The notes beneath the pieces were generated by a model, which saw only the letters and a program-made list of their open reading frames with translations, did not search any database and was not told where the DNA came from. Source: CALDSL01 sp039810245 (GTDB lineage: Bacteria; Chloroflexota; Anaerolineae; Anaerolineales; Anaerolineaceae). From it: 64,000 bases of DNA. Each line of letters begins with the position of its first letter. Within the stretch, counting starts at the first letter, position 1. The translations under genes and the position numbers were made by a program. Below are positions 12,432 to 21,848 of this stretch, one piece after another. The stretch is from contig JBDHWQ010000007.1 in assembly GCA_039810245.1 (NCBI GenBank), forward strand, positions 100,935 through 164,934, read 5' to 3'.

Positions 12432-13895
12432 ATGCATGCATCAATCTCGTTACGACGATTGATCCAGGTTCTCCTGGCGACAGCCGCGCTACTCTTGTTG
12501 GCGGCGTGTACCACTGCACCTGCTGATTCTCAATCCACGCTGCCCCCGGGCGCCTACCCCGTAGACCCCGTTTTCCGAGAGTTTTATCATATGCTTGGCG
12601 GACAGGCCGTGCTGGGCTATGCGATTTCTCCTGCCAGCGGGTCTGCGCCGCTGTGCCAGTTTACGACCGCGGTGCAGATGTGCTATGATCCCGGCGCGCC
12701 CGATTCGGCGCGCTTTTTGCTGCGCCCGCTGGGGGTAGATCTGGTGGAAGCTGAGCCGCCGGACTTACTGCCCGAGAGCGGCGGCAAGCAGGTGGACGGC
12801 TACCAGATTTACGATGAATTCGTATCGCTGTACGAGCGCTTGAAAGGCGCGCGATATGCCGGCCGCCCGCTGACCAAGGTGCGCATCAACTACCAGCAGC
12901 AGCGCATAGAGCAGTACTTTGAAAACGTTGGTTTTTATCGCAGCCTGGATACGCCCGCCGGCAAGGTAAAACTGGTGGCCTACGGCGCGGCAGTGTGCCG
13001 CGAGGTGTGCGCATACCAGCCGGCTGAAGAAGGCGTGATGATTGGCGGGCAGGCCCCGGTTGAGCAGATATTTTCGCGCCAGATCCTGCGCATGGGTGGC
13101 GCGGGCGTGTTTGGCCAGCCGCTGACCCAACCCTACCGCGCCGTGGACGGCAGCCTGGAGCAAGTGTACGAAAAAGTGGTGCTCTATGCCCCCGGCGGCG
13201 TGCCGAACAACATGCGCCTGCGCCCGGCGCCGATCATCCTGGGCACGGCGTTTTCGCTGCCCGGCCCGCGCATCAACGACACGCGCATGGTTTTCTACCC
13301 CGTGCAGGGCGACCAGGGCTACAACGTCCCCACGATTTTTGACCGGTTCATCGCGCGCCACGGCGGCGCGGAAATCTCGGGCCAGCCAATCTCGGAAGTG
13401 ATGCAGGTGCGCGCCTCGACCATCTACCGGCAGTGCTTCGAGAATTACTGCCTCGATTTCGACCCCGCCGCGCCCAAAGATTTGCAGGTGCAGCTCGCGC
13501 CACTGGGGCAGAGCTATATCGGCCAGCAAGGGGTGGGAGATGCCGCGGTGCGGCCCTTCCAATTTACCCCTGAGACGGTGATCCTCAGCATCGGCGATTT
13601 GCAGCCGCAGATCCGCGCCGACGCCGAGCAGTCGATTATGATGATGGTGGTGCAGCGCAAAGACCAGCGCCCCATCCCCAACGTGCAGGGTGAGCTGACG
13701 GTATTCCTGCCCGGTGGGCAGACGTTCGTGGCGATTTTCCCACCCACGGACGCCAATGGTGTGTCCAGCGTGAGCGTGCCGGCCCAGCCGCAACTTGCCA
13801 ACGGCACGCTGATCACCTACCAGGTGTGCGTGACGCCGGATGCCGGCCAGACCGTGTGCGTACCCGAGTCGTATCTGATCTGGAATAATCCGTAG
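12432..13895 (+). CDS. Repeat-containing lipoprotein with a C-terminal Ig-like domain
   Basis: The product is 487 residues. The signal peptide ends in LLAACTT (lipidation Cys near 26). The body contains four loosely repeated units of the pattern F-x2-F/Y-x4-GG/GA-x3-(L/F/S)G-x-P/A: FYHMLGGQAVLGYAIS, YERLKGARYAGRPLT, ILRMGGAGVFGQPLT and FIARHGGAEISGQPIS. These recall LGFP-type envelope repeats. The last roughly 120 residues resemble a bacterial Ig-like beta domain. Paired cysteines in each unit suggest disulfides. It is expected to be membrane-anchored and extracellular. The role is unknown; it lies upstream of other envelope genes. Confidence 0.7.
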   Translation: MHASISLRRLIQVLLATAALLLLAACTTAPADSQSTLPPGAYPVDPVFREFYHMLGGQAVLGYAISPASGSAPLCQFTTAVQMCYDPGAPDSARFLLRPLGVDLVEAEPPDLLPESGGKQVDGYQIYDEFVSLYERLKGARYAGRPLTKVRINYQQQRIEQYFENVGFYRSLDTPAGKVKLVAYGAAVCREVCAYQPAEEGVMIGGQAPVEQIFSRQILRMGGAGVFGQPLTQPYRAVDGSLEQVYEKVVLYAPGGVPNNMRLRPAPIILGTAFSLPGPRINDTRMVFYPVQGDQGYNVPTIFDRFIARHGGAEISGQPISEVMQVRASTIYRQCFENYCLDFDPAAPKDLQVQLAPLGQSYIGQQGVGDAAVRPFQFTPETVILSIGDLQPQIRADAEQSIMMMVVQRKDQRPIPNVQGELTVFLPGGQTFVAIFPPTDANGVSSVSVPAQPQLANGTLITYQVCVTPDAGQTVCVPESYLIWNNP

Positions 13896-14009
13896 GAGAA
13901 TTTTCCGGTCAGGTAGTACTCTTTTACGGTTGGGGGACCTATCCCCACGGCCCCCTTCGCTCCCCGTTTCGAGGTGAGAAGAGGCCGGGGATGGTAGAGG
14001 TTCTTTCCT

Positions 14010-15014
14010 TTATGGCCGCGCCTGGGCCAACAGCGCAACGCGAGCGATGGGCGCGCCAGTGCTGTAGACGCTGACGGTAAATGCTGCCTGGCCGCCGGGG
14101 GGCAGCGGGGCGTCGGCTTCCCAGCGCCGCGCACCAACGATGTTGCCACCCGCGTCGTAGGCTACCGCCGCCACCCACGCCTGGCGCGCGTCCATGCCGC
14201 TGTCGCTCAAGCGCAGCACGCCGCTTGCCTGCGCGGACAAACCGCCATCAGCGATCTCCACCGCCGTCTCCGCCACCTGTGCGTCGAGGTAGCGGCCCTC
14301 GCCGGCCACCGGCATGGCGGTCAGCAGCTCGGCGCCGGCGCTGAAATCGGCCGGGACAGGCGCGGGGAAATAGGCCACCAGTGGCAGCTCGTCGCCGGGG
14401 GCCAGCCGGTCGAGCGGGGCCAGCGCAGTCTGCGAAAGGATCTGACCGCTGGCGCGGTCGGCCAGTCGTACCACCGCCGACAGGTTTTCCAGCGCCGCGC
14501 CGGTGGTGTTGCGCACCGGCAGGAAGCACCAGGCGCCGCCGTCGCGCGCCGTTGCGCAGCTCACCGGGCGCACTTCCAGCGGCACCGGCGTCAGCGTGGG
14601 GATGCCGGTGGGCTGGCCCGCGTCGGGTTTCGCGCCGGCGGGGATCAGCAGCACCGTGCCGATGCTCATCGCGCTGGGGTTGACGTTGGGGTTGGCGGCC
14701 ATCAACTGCTCGAGGGTGATGCCGTAGCGGAAGGCGATGCCGCCCATGTCTTCGCCGCGCGCCACGCTGTGCTGGCGCGGGGTGGGGCTGGGCGAGGGCA
14801 GCGGCGTGGCCGTGCCGGGTGGCGTGGGGGTGGCGCTGGGGCGCGGCGTGGCGCTGGCGTAGGGGGTGAAGGCAGCCATGTTCCCGGCATTTGGGGACAA
14901 GGTCCCGGGGTTTGGGGACGCGGCCGCGGCCTGTGTGGGCGCAGCGCCCTGCGCGCCGCAGGCGGAGAGCAGCACGGCAACCAGCAGGGCCAGGGGAGCG
15001 AATTTAAGACGCAT
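14010..15014 (-). CDS. LysM-domain lipoprotein
   Basis: The product is 334 residues from the ATG at 15014. The signal peptide ends in LLSACGAQG (Cys near 18). A Ser/Pro/Thr-rich linker is followed by a LysM domain, RQHSVARGEDMGGIAFRYGITLEQLMAANPNV...GTVLLIPAG (about 83-130), which binds peptidoglycan-type glycans. The C-terminal half has two beta-rich regions (RPVSCATARDGGAWCFLPVRNTTG onward), like FxLYD-type domains. A near-consensus -10 element ends exactly six bases before the ATG, so the mRNA is probably leaderless. The gene is divergent from the TPR/PBP-like pair. Confidence 0.82.
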   Translation of the reverse strand: MRLKFAPLALLVAVLLSACGAQGAAPTQAAAASPNPGTLSPNAGNMAAFTPYASATPRPSATPTPPGTATPLPSPSPTPRQHSVARGEDMGGIAFRYGITLEQLMAANPNVNPSAMSIGTVLLIPAGAKPDAGQPTGIPTLTPVPLEVRPVSCATARDGGAWCFLPVRNTTGAALENLSAVVRLADRASGQILSQTALAPLDRLAPGDELPLVAYFPAPVPADFSAGAELLTAMPVAGEGRYLDAQVAETAVEIADGGLSAQASGVLRLSDSGMDARQAWVAAVAYDAGGNIVGARRWEADAPLPPGGQAAFTVSVYSTGAPIARVALLAQARP

Positions 15015-15020
15015 AGGCGC

Positions 15021-15050
15021 ATTATACTGTATCGTTTCCGGGCTATACAA
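15021..15050 (-). promoter_or_regulatory. Promoter giving a leaderless mRNA for the LysM lipoprotein
   Basis: TTGTAT (15050-15045), an 18-nt spacer and TATAAT (15026-15021) on the minus strand put +1 at 15014, the A of the ATG. No Shine-Dalgarno sequence is present. Confidence 0.65.
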
Positions 15051-15120
15051 TCTTGCAAGGTAGCCACGGACGGCGTGCCGCAATCTTGTTGCCATGTTTT
15101 TGCTATGCTACACTGGAAAT

Positions 15121-16920
15121 ATGGCCGCCGAAGAAACCCTCTACGCTGAAGTGCTGTCCGCCATCGACTCGGGAGATAAGAACCGCGCTCGCGATCTACT
15201 CTCCCGCTTGCTGAAAACCAACTCCGAAAACCCGCGCTACTGGCTGTGGATGAGCACCGTGGTCGAAACGCCCAAAGAGCGCGTTTATTGCCTCAAAGAG
15301 GTGCTGCGCCGCGACCCGACCAACGAGACTGCGCGCCGCGGGCTGATCCTCAGCGCGGCGGCGACAGACGAGGCGATTACCGCTCCGGCTGCGCTGCCGC
15401 GCCGCAACTGGCAGGCCGCCCTGGCCGGCGAGACCCGTCCGGCGCGCCCCGCCTGGCAGACGGCCGTCACCGCCGGTGGCGCGGCGCTGCTGGTGCTGCT
15501 GGTGCTGTTGGGCATCTTTGGCGGGCGCATCTTCTCCGCCATTCGCGAGGCCGGCGTGGAGCGCCTGCCCACCGTAGATGTTGCCATGCTGGCGCTGGCC
15601 AGCCCAAGCGCGACTGAGCCGGCTAAAGCTGCCGCCACACAGGAAGGCAGCCCGCAGCCGCTATGGATGCGCCTGGACTCCACCTATACGCCCACCCCGC
15701 TGGCGGTCAACACGCCGCACCCGCGCACCGAGGCTTACCGCTCGGCACTGCGCGCCTACGAGCGCGGCGAGTGGAGCGCGGCGCTTAACCTGTTCCAGCA
15801 GGTTGTCACCGCCGAGCCGGATGCAGTGGATGCGCTGTTTTACATGGGCGAGGTCACGCGCCTGGATGGCAATCCGGCTGCCGCGCTGGAACTGTACCGC
15901 AAGGCCATCGCGCGCGACGCAAACTTTGCCCCGGCCTACCTGGGCGAATCCCGCGCGCTGCTGGCTGACAACCCCAAGGCGGTCAAGGATGCGCGCAAGT
16001 CGCTGGAGACCGCGCTGGAGCTCGACCCGAATTTGATCGATGTATACACCGAGCTTTCCGCGCTGCTAGTGAATCAGGGCGAGGCCCAGGCAGCGGTCGA
16101 CTTGCTGGCCTCTGCGCCGCCCGCCGCGCTGGACAGCCCATTGTTCGTGCTGGCCCTGTCTCGCGCCGAACTGGCCGCCGGGCAATTCGAGGACGCCGCC
16201 GGTGACGCCGCGGAAGCGATCAAACTGGATGTCACCCTGCTGGCTGCTTACCGTACCCGGGCCGAAGCTTTAATCCAGGCCGGCGATGCGCGCGCCGCGC
16301 TGTCTCCGCTGCAGACGTACACTGCTTATGAGACCGAGGACTCGCAGTCGCTGGCGTGGTTGGGCAAGGCTTACCTGGCGAATGAGCAGCCCGGCAAGGC
16401 GCTGGATGCCTTCCAGCGCGCGCTGGCGCTGGATGATAGCCTGGCTGATGCTTATATCGAGCGCGGTCTGCTCTATTTGGAACAAGTGGACGGCGAGCGT
16501 GCCCTGGCCGATTTTGAGGCGGCTTACAAAGCGCTGCCGAAGTCGTTCCCCGCCGCGCTGGGGCTGGCGCGAGCGCAGTTCTTGCAGGATGAAGCCGGGT
16601 CGGCCTACATGCAGCTCAACCGCGCTGAAGGGCTGGCGAAAACCGACTCTGAGAAGGCGCAGCTATATTACTGGCGCGCGCTCTCCCTGGAACGCTTGCC
16701 CGACCAGACCGCGCAGATACGCTCTGCCGCCGTGCGTGATTGGGAGGCACTGCTGGCCCTGCCTGAGAAGAGCGCCCCGGCCGCATGGACGACCGAAGCG
16801 CAAAAGCACCTGGCCGCGCTGTACACCTCCACTATCACGCCCAAACCGGCCACTGCCACGCCCACACCCAAAGCCACGCGCGCCCAGCAGAAGTCCGCCA
16901 CGCCGACCCGCAAGCCGTGA
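15121..16920 (+). CDS. TPR-repeat membrane protein
   Basis: The product is 599 residues from the ATG at 15121. A cytoplasmic TPR-like N-terminus (TLYAEVLSAIDSGDKNRARDLLSRLL..NPRYWLWMS) is followed by one membrane helix (about 115-140) and a long extracytoplasmic part. That part has eight or more TPR units, for example ALRAYERGEWSAALNLFQQVV and ALELYRKAIARDANFAPAYLG. A basic Thr/Pro tail ends the protein. Such proteins act as interaction scaffolds. It is 61 bp upstream of the PBP-like gene and probably co-transcribed, so the two may form one envelope complex (inference). Confidence 0.85.
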   Translation: MAAEETLYAEVLSAIDSGDKNRARDLLSRLLKTNSENPRYWLWMSTVVETPKERVYCLKEVLRRDPTNETARRGLILSAAATDEAITAPAALPRRNWQAALAGETRPARPAWQTAVTAGGAALLVLLVLLGIFGGRIFSAIREAGVERLPTVDVAMLALASPSATEPAKAAATQEGSPQPLWMRLDSTYTPTPLAVNTPHPRTEAYRSALRAYERGEWSAALNLFQQVVTAEPDAVDALFYMGEVTRLDGNPAAALELYRKAIARDANFAPAYLGESRALLADNPKAVKDARKSLETALELDPNLIDVYTELSALLVNQGEAQAAVDLLASAPPAALDSPLFVLALSRAELAAGQFEDAAGDAAEAIKLDVTLLAAYRTRAEALIQAGDARAALSPLQTYTAYETEDSQSLAWLGKAYLANEQPGKALDAFQRALALDDSLADAYIERGLLYLEQVDGERALADFEAAYKALPKSFPAALGLARAQFLQDEAGSAYMQLNRAEGLAKTDSEKAQLYYWRALSLERLPDQTAQIRSAAVRDWEALLALPEKSAPAAWTTEAQKHLAALYTSTITPKPATATPTPKATRAQQKSATPTRKP

Positions 16921-16981
16921 GCGCGGTTTTCCATTACAATATCCACAGCCGGTAGGTAATGGCCGGCTTCCGGATAGAATT

Positions 16982-19813
16982 ATGACTGGAAACCCCTCGC
17001 GTACAAAAAGCATGCACAAGCAGCAGCAGGTGATGCTGGCGCGTCGCGGCCGGCAGGCGCATGCGCGCCCGGCGCGCGGCGCGGCCTGGCTGGTGGTGGC
17101 CGGGGCGTTGGCCGCGCTGGCGCTGCTGGCCGCCGGGCTGTGGTGGGCCAACCTCACCGCCGGGCTGCCGTCCATCGAGCGTCTGCCGGCGCTGCTGGAG
17201 GCCGGCCGCGGCATGTACCTGCAGCCCACGCGCTTCTACGACCGTGAAGGGCAGGCCGAGCTGTACGCGCTGGAAAACCCCGGTATCCCGCGCCGCTACC
17301 TGTGGGTGGACCCGGCCAACGCCGACCACTTTTCACCGCTGCTGGTGCAGGTGACGCTTTCCGCCGCCGACCCGTCCTTCTGGGGTCACCCGGGCAGCAC
17401 CTTTGCCAGCCTGCTGCGGCCGCAACCGGTGACGCTGGCCGAGCGTCTGGCCTACGCCATGCTGCTGGACGATGAGCCGGCCGGTGGGCGGCGCGCCCTG
17501 CGCGCGCGGCTGCTGGCGCTGCAGATCACGCGCCATTACGGCCGCGCGCAGGTGCTGGAGTGGTATCTGAACAGCGCCAGCTACGGTCACCTGGCCTATG
17601 GCGCGGAGAGCGCGGCGCAGCTTTACCTGGGTAAATCCGCGTCGCATCTCAGCCTGGGCGAAGCCGCGCTGCTGGTGGCGGCGCAGCAGTCGCCGGCGCT
17701 CAATCCGCTGGACGCGCCCAAGGCAGCGCTGGAGAACCAGCGCGCCGTGCTGGATGGCCTGCTGGAACTCGGCTTTATCAGCCAGAATGATTACCTGGCC
17801 GCGCGCGCCGAGCCGCTGCAATTGCGCGCCGGCGACGCTCCGGTTGAGCCGCAGAGCGCTTTTCTGCGGCTGGCGCTGGCCGAAGTGTCGCAGCGCTTTG
17901 GGCAGGAGCGCGTGGAGCGCGGCGGGCTGCGGGTGATCACCACGCTGGACGCCAACCTGCAGCAGGAAGTGGACTGCGCCGCGCGCGCGCAATTGGCGCG
18001 CATGGCCGGGGCTGCGGCCGTACCCCGCGCCGACGGTCGCGCCTGCGAGGCGGCCCGGCTGCTGCCCCCGCTGCCGCCCGCGCGCGGTGAACTGGGCGGC
18101 GAAACTACGGCCGGCGCGCTGGTGCTGGATATATCCAGCGGCGAGGTGCTGGCTTATGCCGGCGGCGCGGAGCTGTCAGCCAGCCAGCCCGGCTCGCTGC
18201 TCACCCCGTTTGTGGCGCTGAGCGCCTTTGCGCGCGGCCTGGGACCGGCTTCATTGGTGTGGGACCTGCCGGCCGGCGAGCAGCCCGCCGCGCTGACCGC
18301 GCCCGCCACCTTTCACGGCCCTGAACGGCTGCGCACCGCGCTTCTGCACGACGACCTGGCGCCGTTTGCGCGCCTGCTGGAACAACTTGGCCCGCAGACT
18401 ACCTGGGGGCAGGCCGGACTGTTGGGTCTGCGCGGGCTGGAGCGACCGGCGGGCGACCTGCCGCTGCTGTATGCCGGCGGCGATGTTGCGCCGCTTTCAC
18501 TGGCGCAGGCGTATGCTACCTTTGCCGCACTGGGCCGGCAGACCGGCGAGCCGGCGCCGGATGGCAGCCTGAAACCGGTGCTGGTGCGCGCGGTACAGGC
18601 GCTGGATGGCACGCTGCTCCAGGCCGCGCCGAATGCGCAAAGCGTAAACGTGCTGGCCCCCGAGCTGGCGTACCTGGTGCATGACGTGCTGCGCGACGCG
18701 GCCGACCCCGCGCTGGCGCCTACGCTTGCGCTGGCGATCGACCGCCCGGCCGCGGCCAAAACCGGACAGGCGGACGGCGGCGCGCAGGCCTGGACGGTGG
18801 GCTATACTCCGCAGCGGCTGGCGCTGGCCTGGCTGCGCGCCGGTGACGGCGGCGCCGCGCTCGACCCGGCGCTTGCCGCCGGGCTGTGGCGCGCGGTGCT
18901 GTTAACTGCTGCGCGCGACCTGCCGCCCCAGGATTGGAGCGTCCCGAGCGACGTGGTCACGCGCGATGTGTGCGACCCCTCGGGGCTGCTGCCCACCGCC
19001 GACTGCCCCAACGTGGTCAGCGAAGTGTTTGCCAGTGGCAGCGAGCCGCAAACCGCTGACACGCTCTACCGCCGCGTGCAGATCAACCGCGAGACTGGCC
19101 GGCTGGCGACAGTCTTTACCCCGCCCGGGCTGGTGGATGAGCAGGTGTTCCTTGTAGCGCCGCCCGAAGCGCGCGCCTGGGTCGAGAGCGCCGGGCTGCC
19201 ACAGCCGCCCGAAGATTACGACGCCATCCAGCCAGAAGCCCCGCTGGCGGATGCCAACATCCAGCAGCCGCGGCTGTTCGCCAGCCTGCGCGGCCGGGTG
19301 GAAATTCGCGGCACGGCAGCCGGGGATGATTTTGTCTCCTACCGCGTGCAGGCCGGGCAGGGGCTAAACCCGCGCGCCTGGCTGCCGGTAGGCGAAGAGC
19401 AGGCGGCGCCGGTTGAGAATGGCGTGCTGGCCGCGTGGGACACCGTTGGGCTGGACGGGCTGTGGGCGCTGCGCCTGCAGGTGGAGCGCTCCGGCAACCG
19501 GCTGAACACAGCCGTAATCCAGGTGACGGTGGACAATGCCCCGCCATCGGTGCGCGTGGTGTACCCGATTCAGGGTGGCACAGCGCTGTCCTCAAGGCAG
19601 GGCACGGTGACGCTGCAGGTGCAGGCGGACGATAACATGGGCGTGGCGCGCGTGGAATGGCGCATGGACGGCCGCCTGGTGGGTGAGCGATTCACCCCGC
19701 CCTTCACCCTGCCCTGGGCGGCCACGCGCGGCCGCCACACGCTGCAGGTCACGGTCGAAGACGAGGCCGGGAACCGGGTGCAGAGCGAAGAGATCGTCTT
19801 TGAAACACACTAG
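16982..19813 (+). CDS. Class A PBP-like protein with degenerate active sites
   Basis: The product is 943 residues with one N-terminal membrane helix (about 34-57). It has a GT51 domain followed by a transpeptidase domain (about 370-650) and a C-terminal Ig-like domain (about 850-940). The GT51 fold is recognisable (FYDREGQ, EWYLNSASYG, AYGAESAAQLYLGKSASHLSLGEAALL). However, the ATED catalytic motif reads SAAD, the GGST-TQQ motif is missing, and the second glutamate (LKE) is Ala. In the transpeptidase the SxxK motif reads SLLT, lacking Lys, although KTG is kept. It is probably a non-enzymatic scaffold. The start is uncertain: no good ribosome site is seen, and the ATG at 17012 is possible. Confidence 0.75.
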   Translation: MTGNPSRTKSMHKQQQVMLARRGRQAHARPARGAAWLVVAGALAALALLAAGLWWANLTAGLPSIERLPALLEAGRGMYLQPTRFYDREGQAELYALENPGIPRRYLWVDPANADHFSPLLVQVTLSAADPSFWGHPGSTFASLLRPQPVTLAERLAYAMLLDDEPAGGRRALRARLLALQITRHYGRAQVLEWYLNSASYGHLAYGAESAAQLYLGKSASHLSLGEAALLVAAQQSPALNPLDAPKAALENQRAVLDGLLELGFISQNDYLAARAEPLQLRAGDAPVEPQSAFLRLALAEVSQRFGQERVERGGLRVITTLDANLQQEVDCAARAQLARMAGAAAVPRADGRACEAARLLPPLPPARGELGGETTAGALVLDISSGEVLAYAGGAELSASQPGSLLTPFVALSAFARGLGPASLVWDLPAGEQPAALTAPATFHGPERLRTALLHDDLAPFARLLEQLGPQTTWGQAGLLGLRGLERPAGDLPLLYAGGDVAPLSLAQAYATFAALGRQTGEPAPDGSLKPVLVRAVQALDGTLLQAAPNAQSVNVLAPELAYLVHDVLRDAADPALAPTLALAIDRPAAAKTGQADGGAQAWTVGYTPQRLALAWLRAGDGGAALDPALAAGLWRAVLLTAARDLPPQDWSVPSDVVTRDVCDPSGLLPTADCPNVVSEVFASGSEPQTADTLYRRVQINRETGRLATVFTPPGLVDEQVFLVAPPEARAWVESAGLPQPPEDYDAIQPEAPLADANIQQPRLFASLRGRVEIRGTAAGDDFVSYRVQAGQGLNPRAWLPVGEEQAAPVENGVLAAWDTVGLDGLWALRLQVERSGNRLNTAVIQVTVDNAPPSVRVVYPIQGGTALSSRQGTVTLQVQADDNMGVARVEWRMDGRLVGERFTPPFTLPWAATRGRHTLQVTVEDEAGNRVQSEEIVFETH

Positions 19814-19843
19814 CCCGCGCGAAGCGCGGGCTAGTGTGTTTCA
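19801..19843. terminator. Long palindromic bidirectional terminator
   Basis: A perfect 20-bp stem (19801-19820 with 19824-19843) with a GAA loop begins inside the last codons of the PBP-like gene and lies between convergent genes. There is no long T-run, only AAAGATTGTTTTG after it. Confidence 0.75.
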
Positions 19844-19857
19844 AAGATTGTTTTGTG

Positions 19858-20592
19858 CTAATCCAAAATCAGCTTATCTCTACGGAAGCGGCGCGTGGCG
19901 GCTGCCAGCAGGGCGATATCCGCGATGACCAGCAGGCCGAGGCCGCCGGCGGCAAGCTGGCGCAGGTTGAGTTGTGACAGCGCCTGGAACAGCGGCCGGG
20001 AGATGCTGTCTGGCAGTAACTGCAGCACCAGCGGCAGCATCCACACCGCCAGGAAGGCCAGGCTCATTTTCTGGTAGGCCTGGCGTGTGGTGGCCGAGCG
20101 CAGCGATACCAGCACACCGATACTGCTGATCAGCAGCGCGGCCAGCAGGCTGAGCGCCACCGCTCCGGCGAAGATGTTGAGCGGGTAGAACTTGAGACCC
20201 CCGCCAGGGTAAGCGATATTGACCGTGACAGCGCCAATCAGGATGGCCAGCACCGCCATGCCCCAGCCATACAGCACCGCCGCACTGATCTTGCCAAACA
20301 GGATCGCCCGGTCAGGCAGGCGGCTGGCAAGCAGCGTTTCCAGTGTGTGGCGCTCGCGCTCGCCGGCGAACGAATCGGCCACAATTCCCATCACCAGGAA
20401 CAGCGGCAGCCACGACCAGGTGAGGATGCCGGTAGGGTTGGTGAGCCACAGCGCGCCCATTTGCAGTGGGAAGACAACGCCGGCCAGCCCCAGCAGGATC
20501 GCCAGGTTGATGAGGGTGCTGCGCACGCTGCCGCGCAGCAGGAAAATCTCTTTGAACTCTTTGCCCATCACGGTCAGGATGTCGGTGATCAT
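19858..20592 (-). CDS. ABC-2 type transporter permease
   Basis: The product is 244 residues with about six hydrophobic segments, including LAILLGLAGVVFPLQMGALWL, LVMGIVADSFAGERERHTLETLLASRL and VALSLLAALLISSIGVLVSL. The ADSFAGERERHTLETLLASR stretch is the usual conserved region of ABC-2 permeases such as NatB and CcmB-like exporters. Its ATG overlaps the TGA of the ATPase gene (ATGA at 20592-20589), so the two form one transporter. The substrate is unknown. Confidence 0.88.
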   Translation of the reverse strand: MITDILTVMGKEFKEIFLLRGSVRSTLINLAILLGLAGVVFPLQMGALWLTNPTGILTWSWLPLFLVMGIVADSFAGERERHTLETLLASRLPDRAILFGKISAAVLYGWGMAVLAILIGAVTVNIAYPGGGLKFYPLNIFAGAVALSLLAALLISSIGVLVSLRSATTRQAYQKMSLAFLAVWMLPLVLQLLPDSISRPLFQALSQLNLRQLAAGGLGLLVIADIALLAAATRRFRRDKLILD

Positions 20593-21515
20593 TTCTCTTC
20601 CTCTACCAGGTCTAAGAATGCTTCTTCCAGGCTGGCGCGGCCCTTGCGCACCTCATCCAGCAGCGCGCCGTGCTGGATCAGCGTGGCCACGATTGGGGCG
20701 CTGTCGGCTTCGGGGCGCAGGTTGATCGTCAGGCCGCCGTTAGCGCGCTCCACGCCGGTCACGTCCGGGTAGGCGCGCAGCGCGTCCAGCGTGGCCTCGC
20801 TGATGTTGCGCCCCACCACTTCGACGCGGTTGGCGTGCTCGCCGCGCAGGCTCTGCGGTGAGCCGACCGCCAGCAGCCGCCCCTGGCGGATGACCGCCAC
20901 CTGGCTGCACAATTTTTCCGCTTCGGGGAGGTTATGCGTGGTAAGGAACACCGTCACCCCCTGGCGGCTGACCAGCGTTTGCAGGTCGTCGCGCAGCGCC
21001 GCCGCGGCCACCGGGTCCAGCCCGGCGGTAGGCTCATCCAGAAATACCAGCTTAGGATGATGGAACAGGGCACGCGCCACGGCCAGCTTTTGCTTCATAC
21101 CGCGGCTCCAGCCGTTGACAATTTCCTTGCGCCGTTCCCACAGGCCAAACCCATCCAGCAGTTCCCTGGCGCGTGCCTGGCGCTCAGCGGCGCTCATGCG
21201 CCACGCGCGGCCGTAAAATTCCAGGTTATCCTCGGCGGTCAGGCGCTCATACAGCCCGGTGTGCTCCAGCAGCGCGCCGCACTGCTCGCGGATGCGCGCG
21301 CCGCCCGTGCGCGTGTCTTCACCAAACACTTCGGCGCGCCCGGCCGATGGTTCGAGCAGGCCCAACAGCAGGCGGATGGTGGTGGTCTTACCCGCGCCGT
21401 TCGGGCCGAGGAAGCCGAAGGCAATCCCGGCCGGTACGTCGAAACTGATCCCGTCCACGGCGCGCACGCTGCCAAAGTGGCGTGCCAGGTCCTGGGTGCG
21501 GATGACAGGGTTCAT
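20589..21515 (-). CDS. ABC transporter ATP-binding protein
   Basis: The product is 308 residues. Walker A is GPNGAGKTTT, the signature is WSRGMKQKLAVARA (a SRGM variant typical of ABC-2 exporters), Walker B is LVFLDEPTAGLDP, and the H-loop is TTHNLPEAEKL. A C-terminal roughly 80-residue regulatory domain follows. It powers the permease encoded by the overlapping gene at 19858-20592. The gene lies 3 bp after a winged-helix regulator gene, in an operon of four. Confidence 0.92.
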   Translation of the reverse strand: MNPVIRTQDLARHFGSVRAVDGISFDVPAGIAFGFLGPNGAGKTTTIRLLLGLLEPSAGRAEVFGEDTRTGGARIREQCGALLEHTGLYERLTAEDNLEFYGRAWRMSAAERQARARELLDGFGLWERRKEIVNGWSRGMKQKLAVARALFHHPKLVFLDEPTAGLDPVAAAALRDDLQTLVSRQGVTVFLTTHNLPEAEKLCSQVAVIRQGRLLAVGSPQSLRGEHANRVEVVGRNISEATLDALRAYPDVTGVERANGGLTINLRPEADSAPIVATLIQHGALLDEVRKGRASLEEAFLDLVEEEK

Positions 21516-21518
21516 GTA

Positions 21519-21848
21519 TTACTCCTTAGGGAAACTTTGAATGATCTGGCGGAGCTTTTCGCGGTAAGCCTGGAACGCGGCCCGCCCTTGCGGGGTGAGA
21601 CGCAGCAGTGTCTGCGGCACTTTACCGCGAAAGCTCTTATCGATATCGACGTAGCCCGCCTCTTCCAGTTTACTCAGATGCGCCGAGAGATTGCCCTTGG
21701 TCAGCCCGGTCTCGCGCAGCAGGTAAACGAAGTCAGCGCTTTCGACGGCGTACAGGATGGTGACGATTAACATGCGCGCCGGCTCGTGGATCAACCGGTC
21801 GACGCTGCTGATGCCGTGGCGGTCGGGGGCGGGATTGGGCGCGGTCAT
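21519..21848 (-). CDS. Winged-helix transcriptional regulator (ArsR-like/HTH_34 type)
   Basis: The product is 109 residues from the ATG at 21848, which overlaps the stop of the upstream membrane-protein gene (ATGA). It has a winged helix: RMLIVTILYAVESADFVYLLRETGLTKGNLSAHLSKLEEAGYVDIDKSFRGKVPQTLLRLTPQGRAAF. This is the form of small regulators that sit beside ABC-2 transporter genes. No metal-binding cysteine motif is present. It probably controls its own operon through the inverted repeat at 22487-22500. Confidence 0.88.
   Translation of the reverse strand: MTAPNPAPDRHGISSVDRLIHEPARMLIVTILYAVESADFVYLLRETGLTKGNLSAHLSKLEEAGYVDIDKSFRGKVPQTLLRLTPQGRAAFQAYREKLRQIIQSFPKE

Noticed and set aside
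16286..16981. N-terminal extension of the PBP-like frame
   Set aside because: The open frame extends upstream but overlaps the TPR gene in another frame. The protein becomes sensible only from the ATG at 16982.
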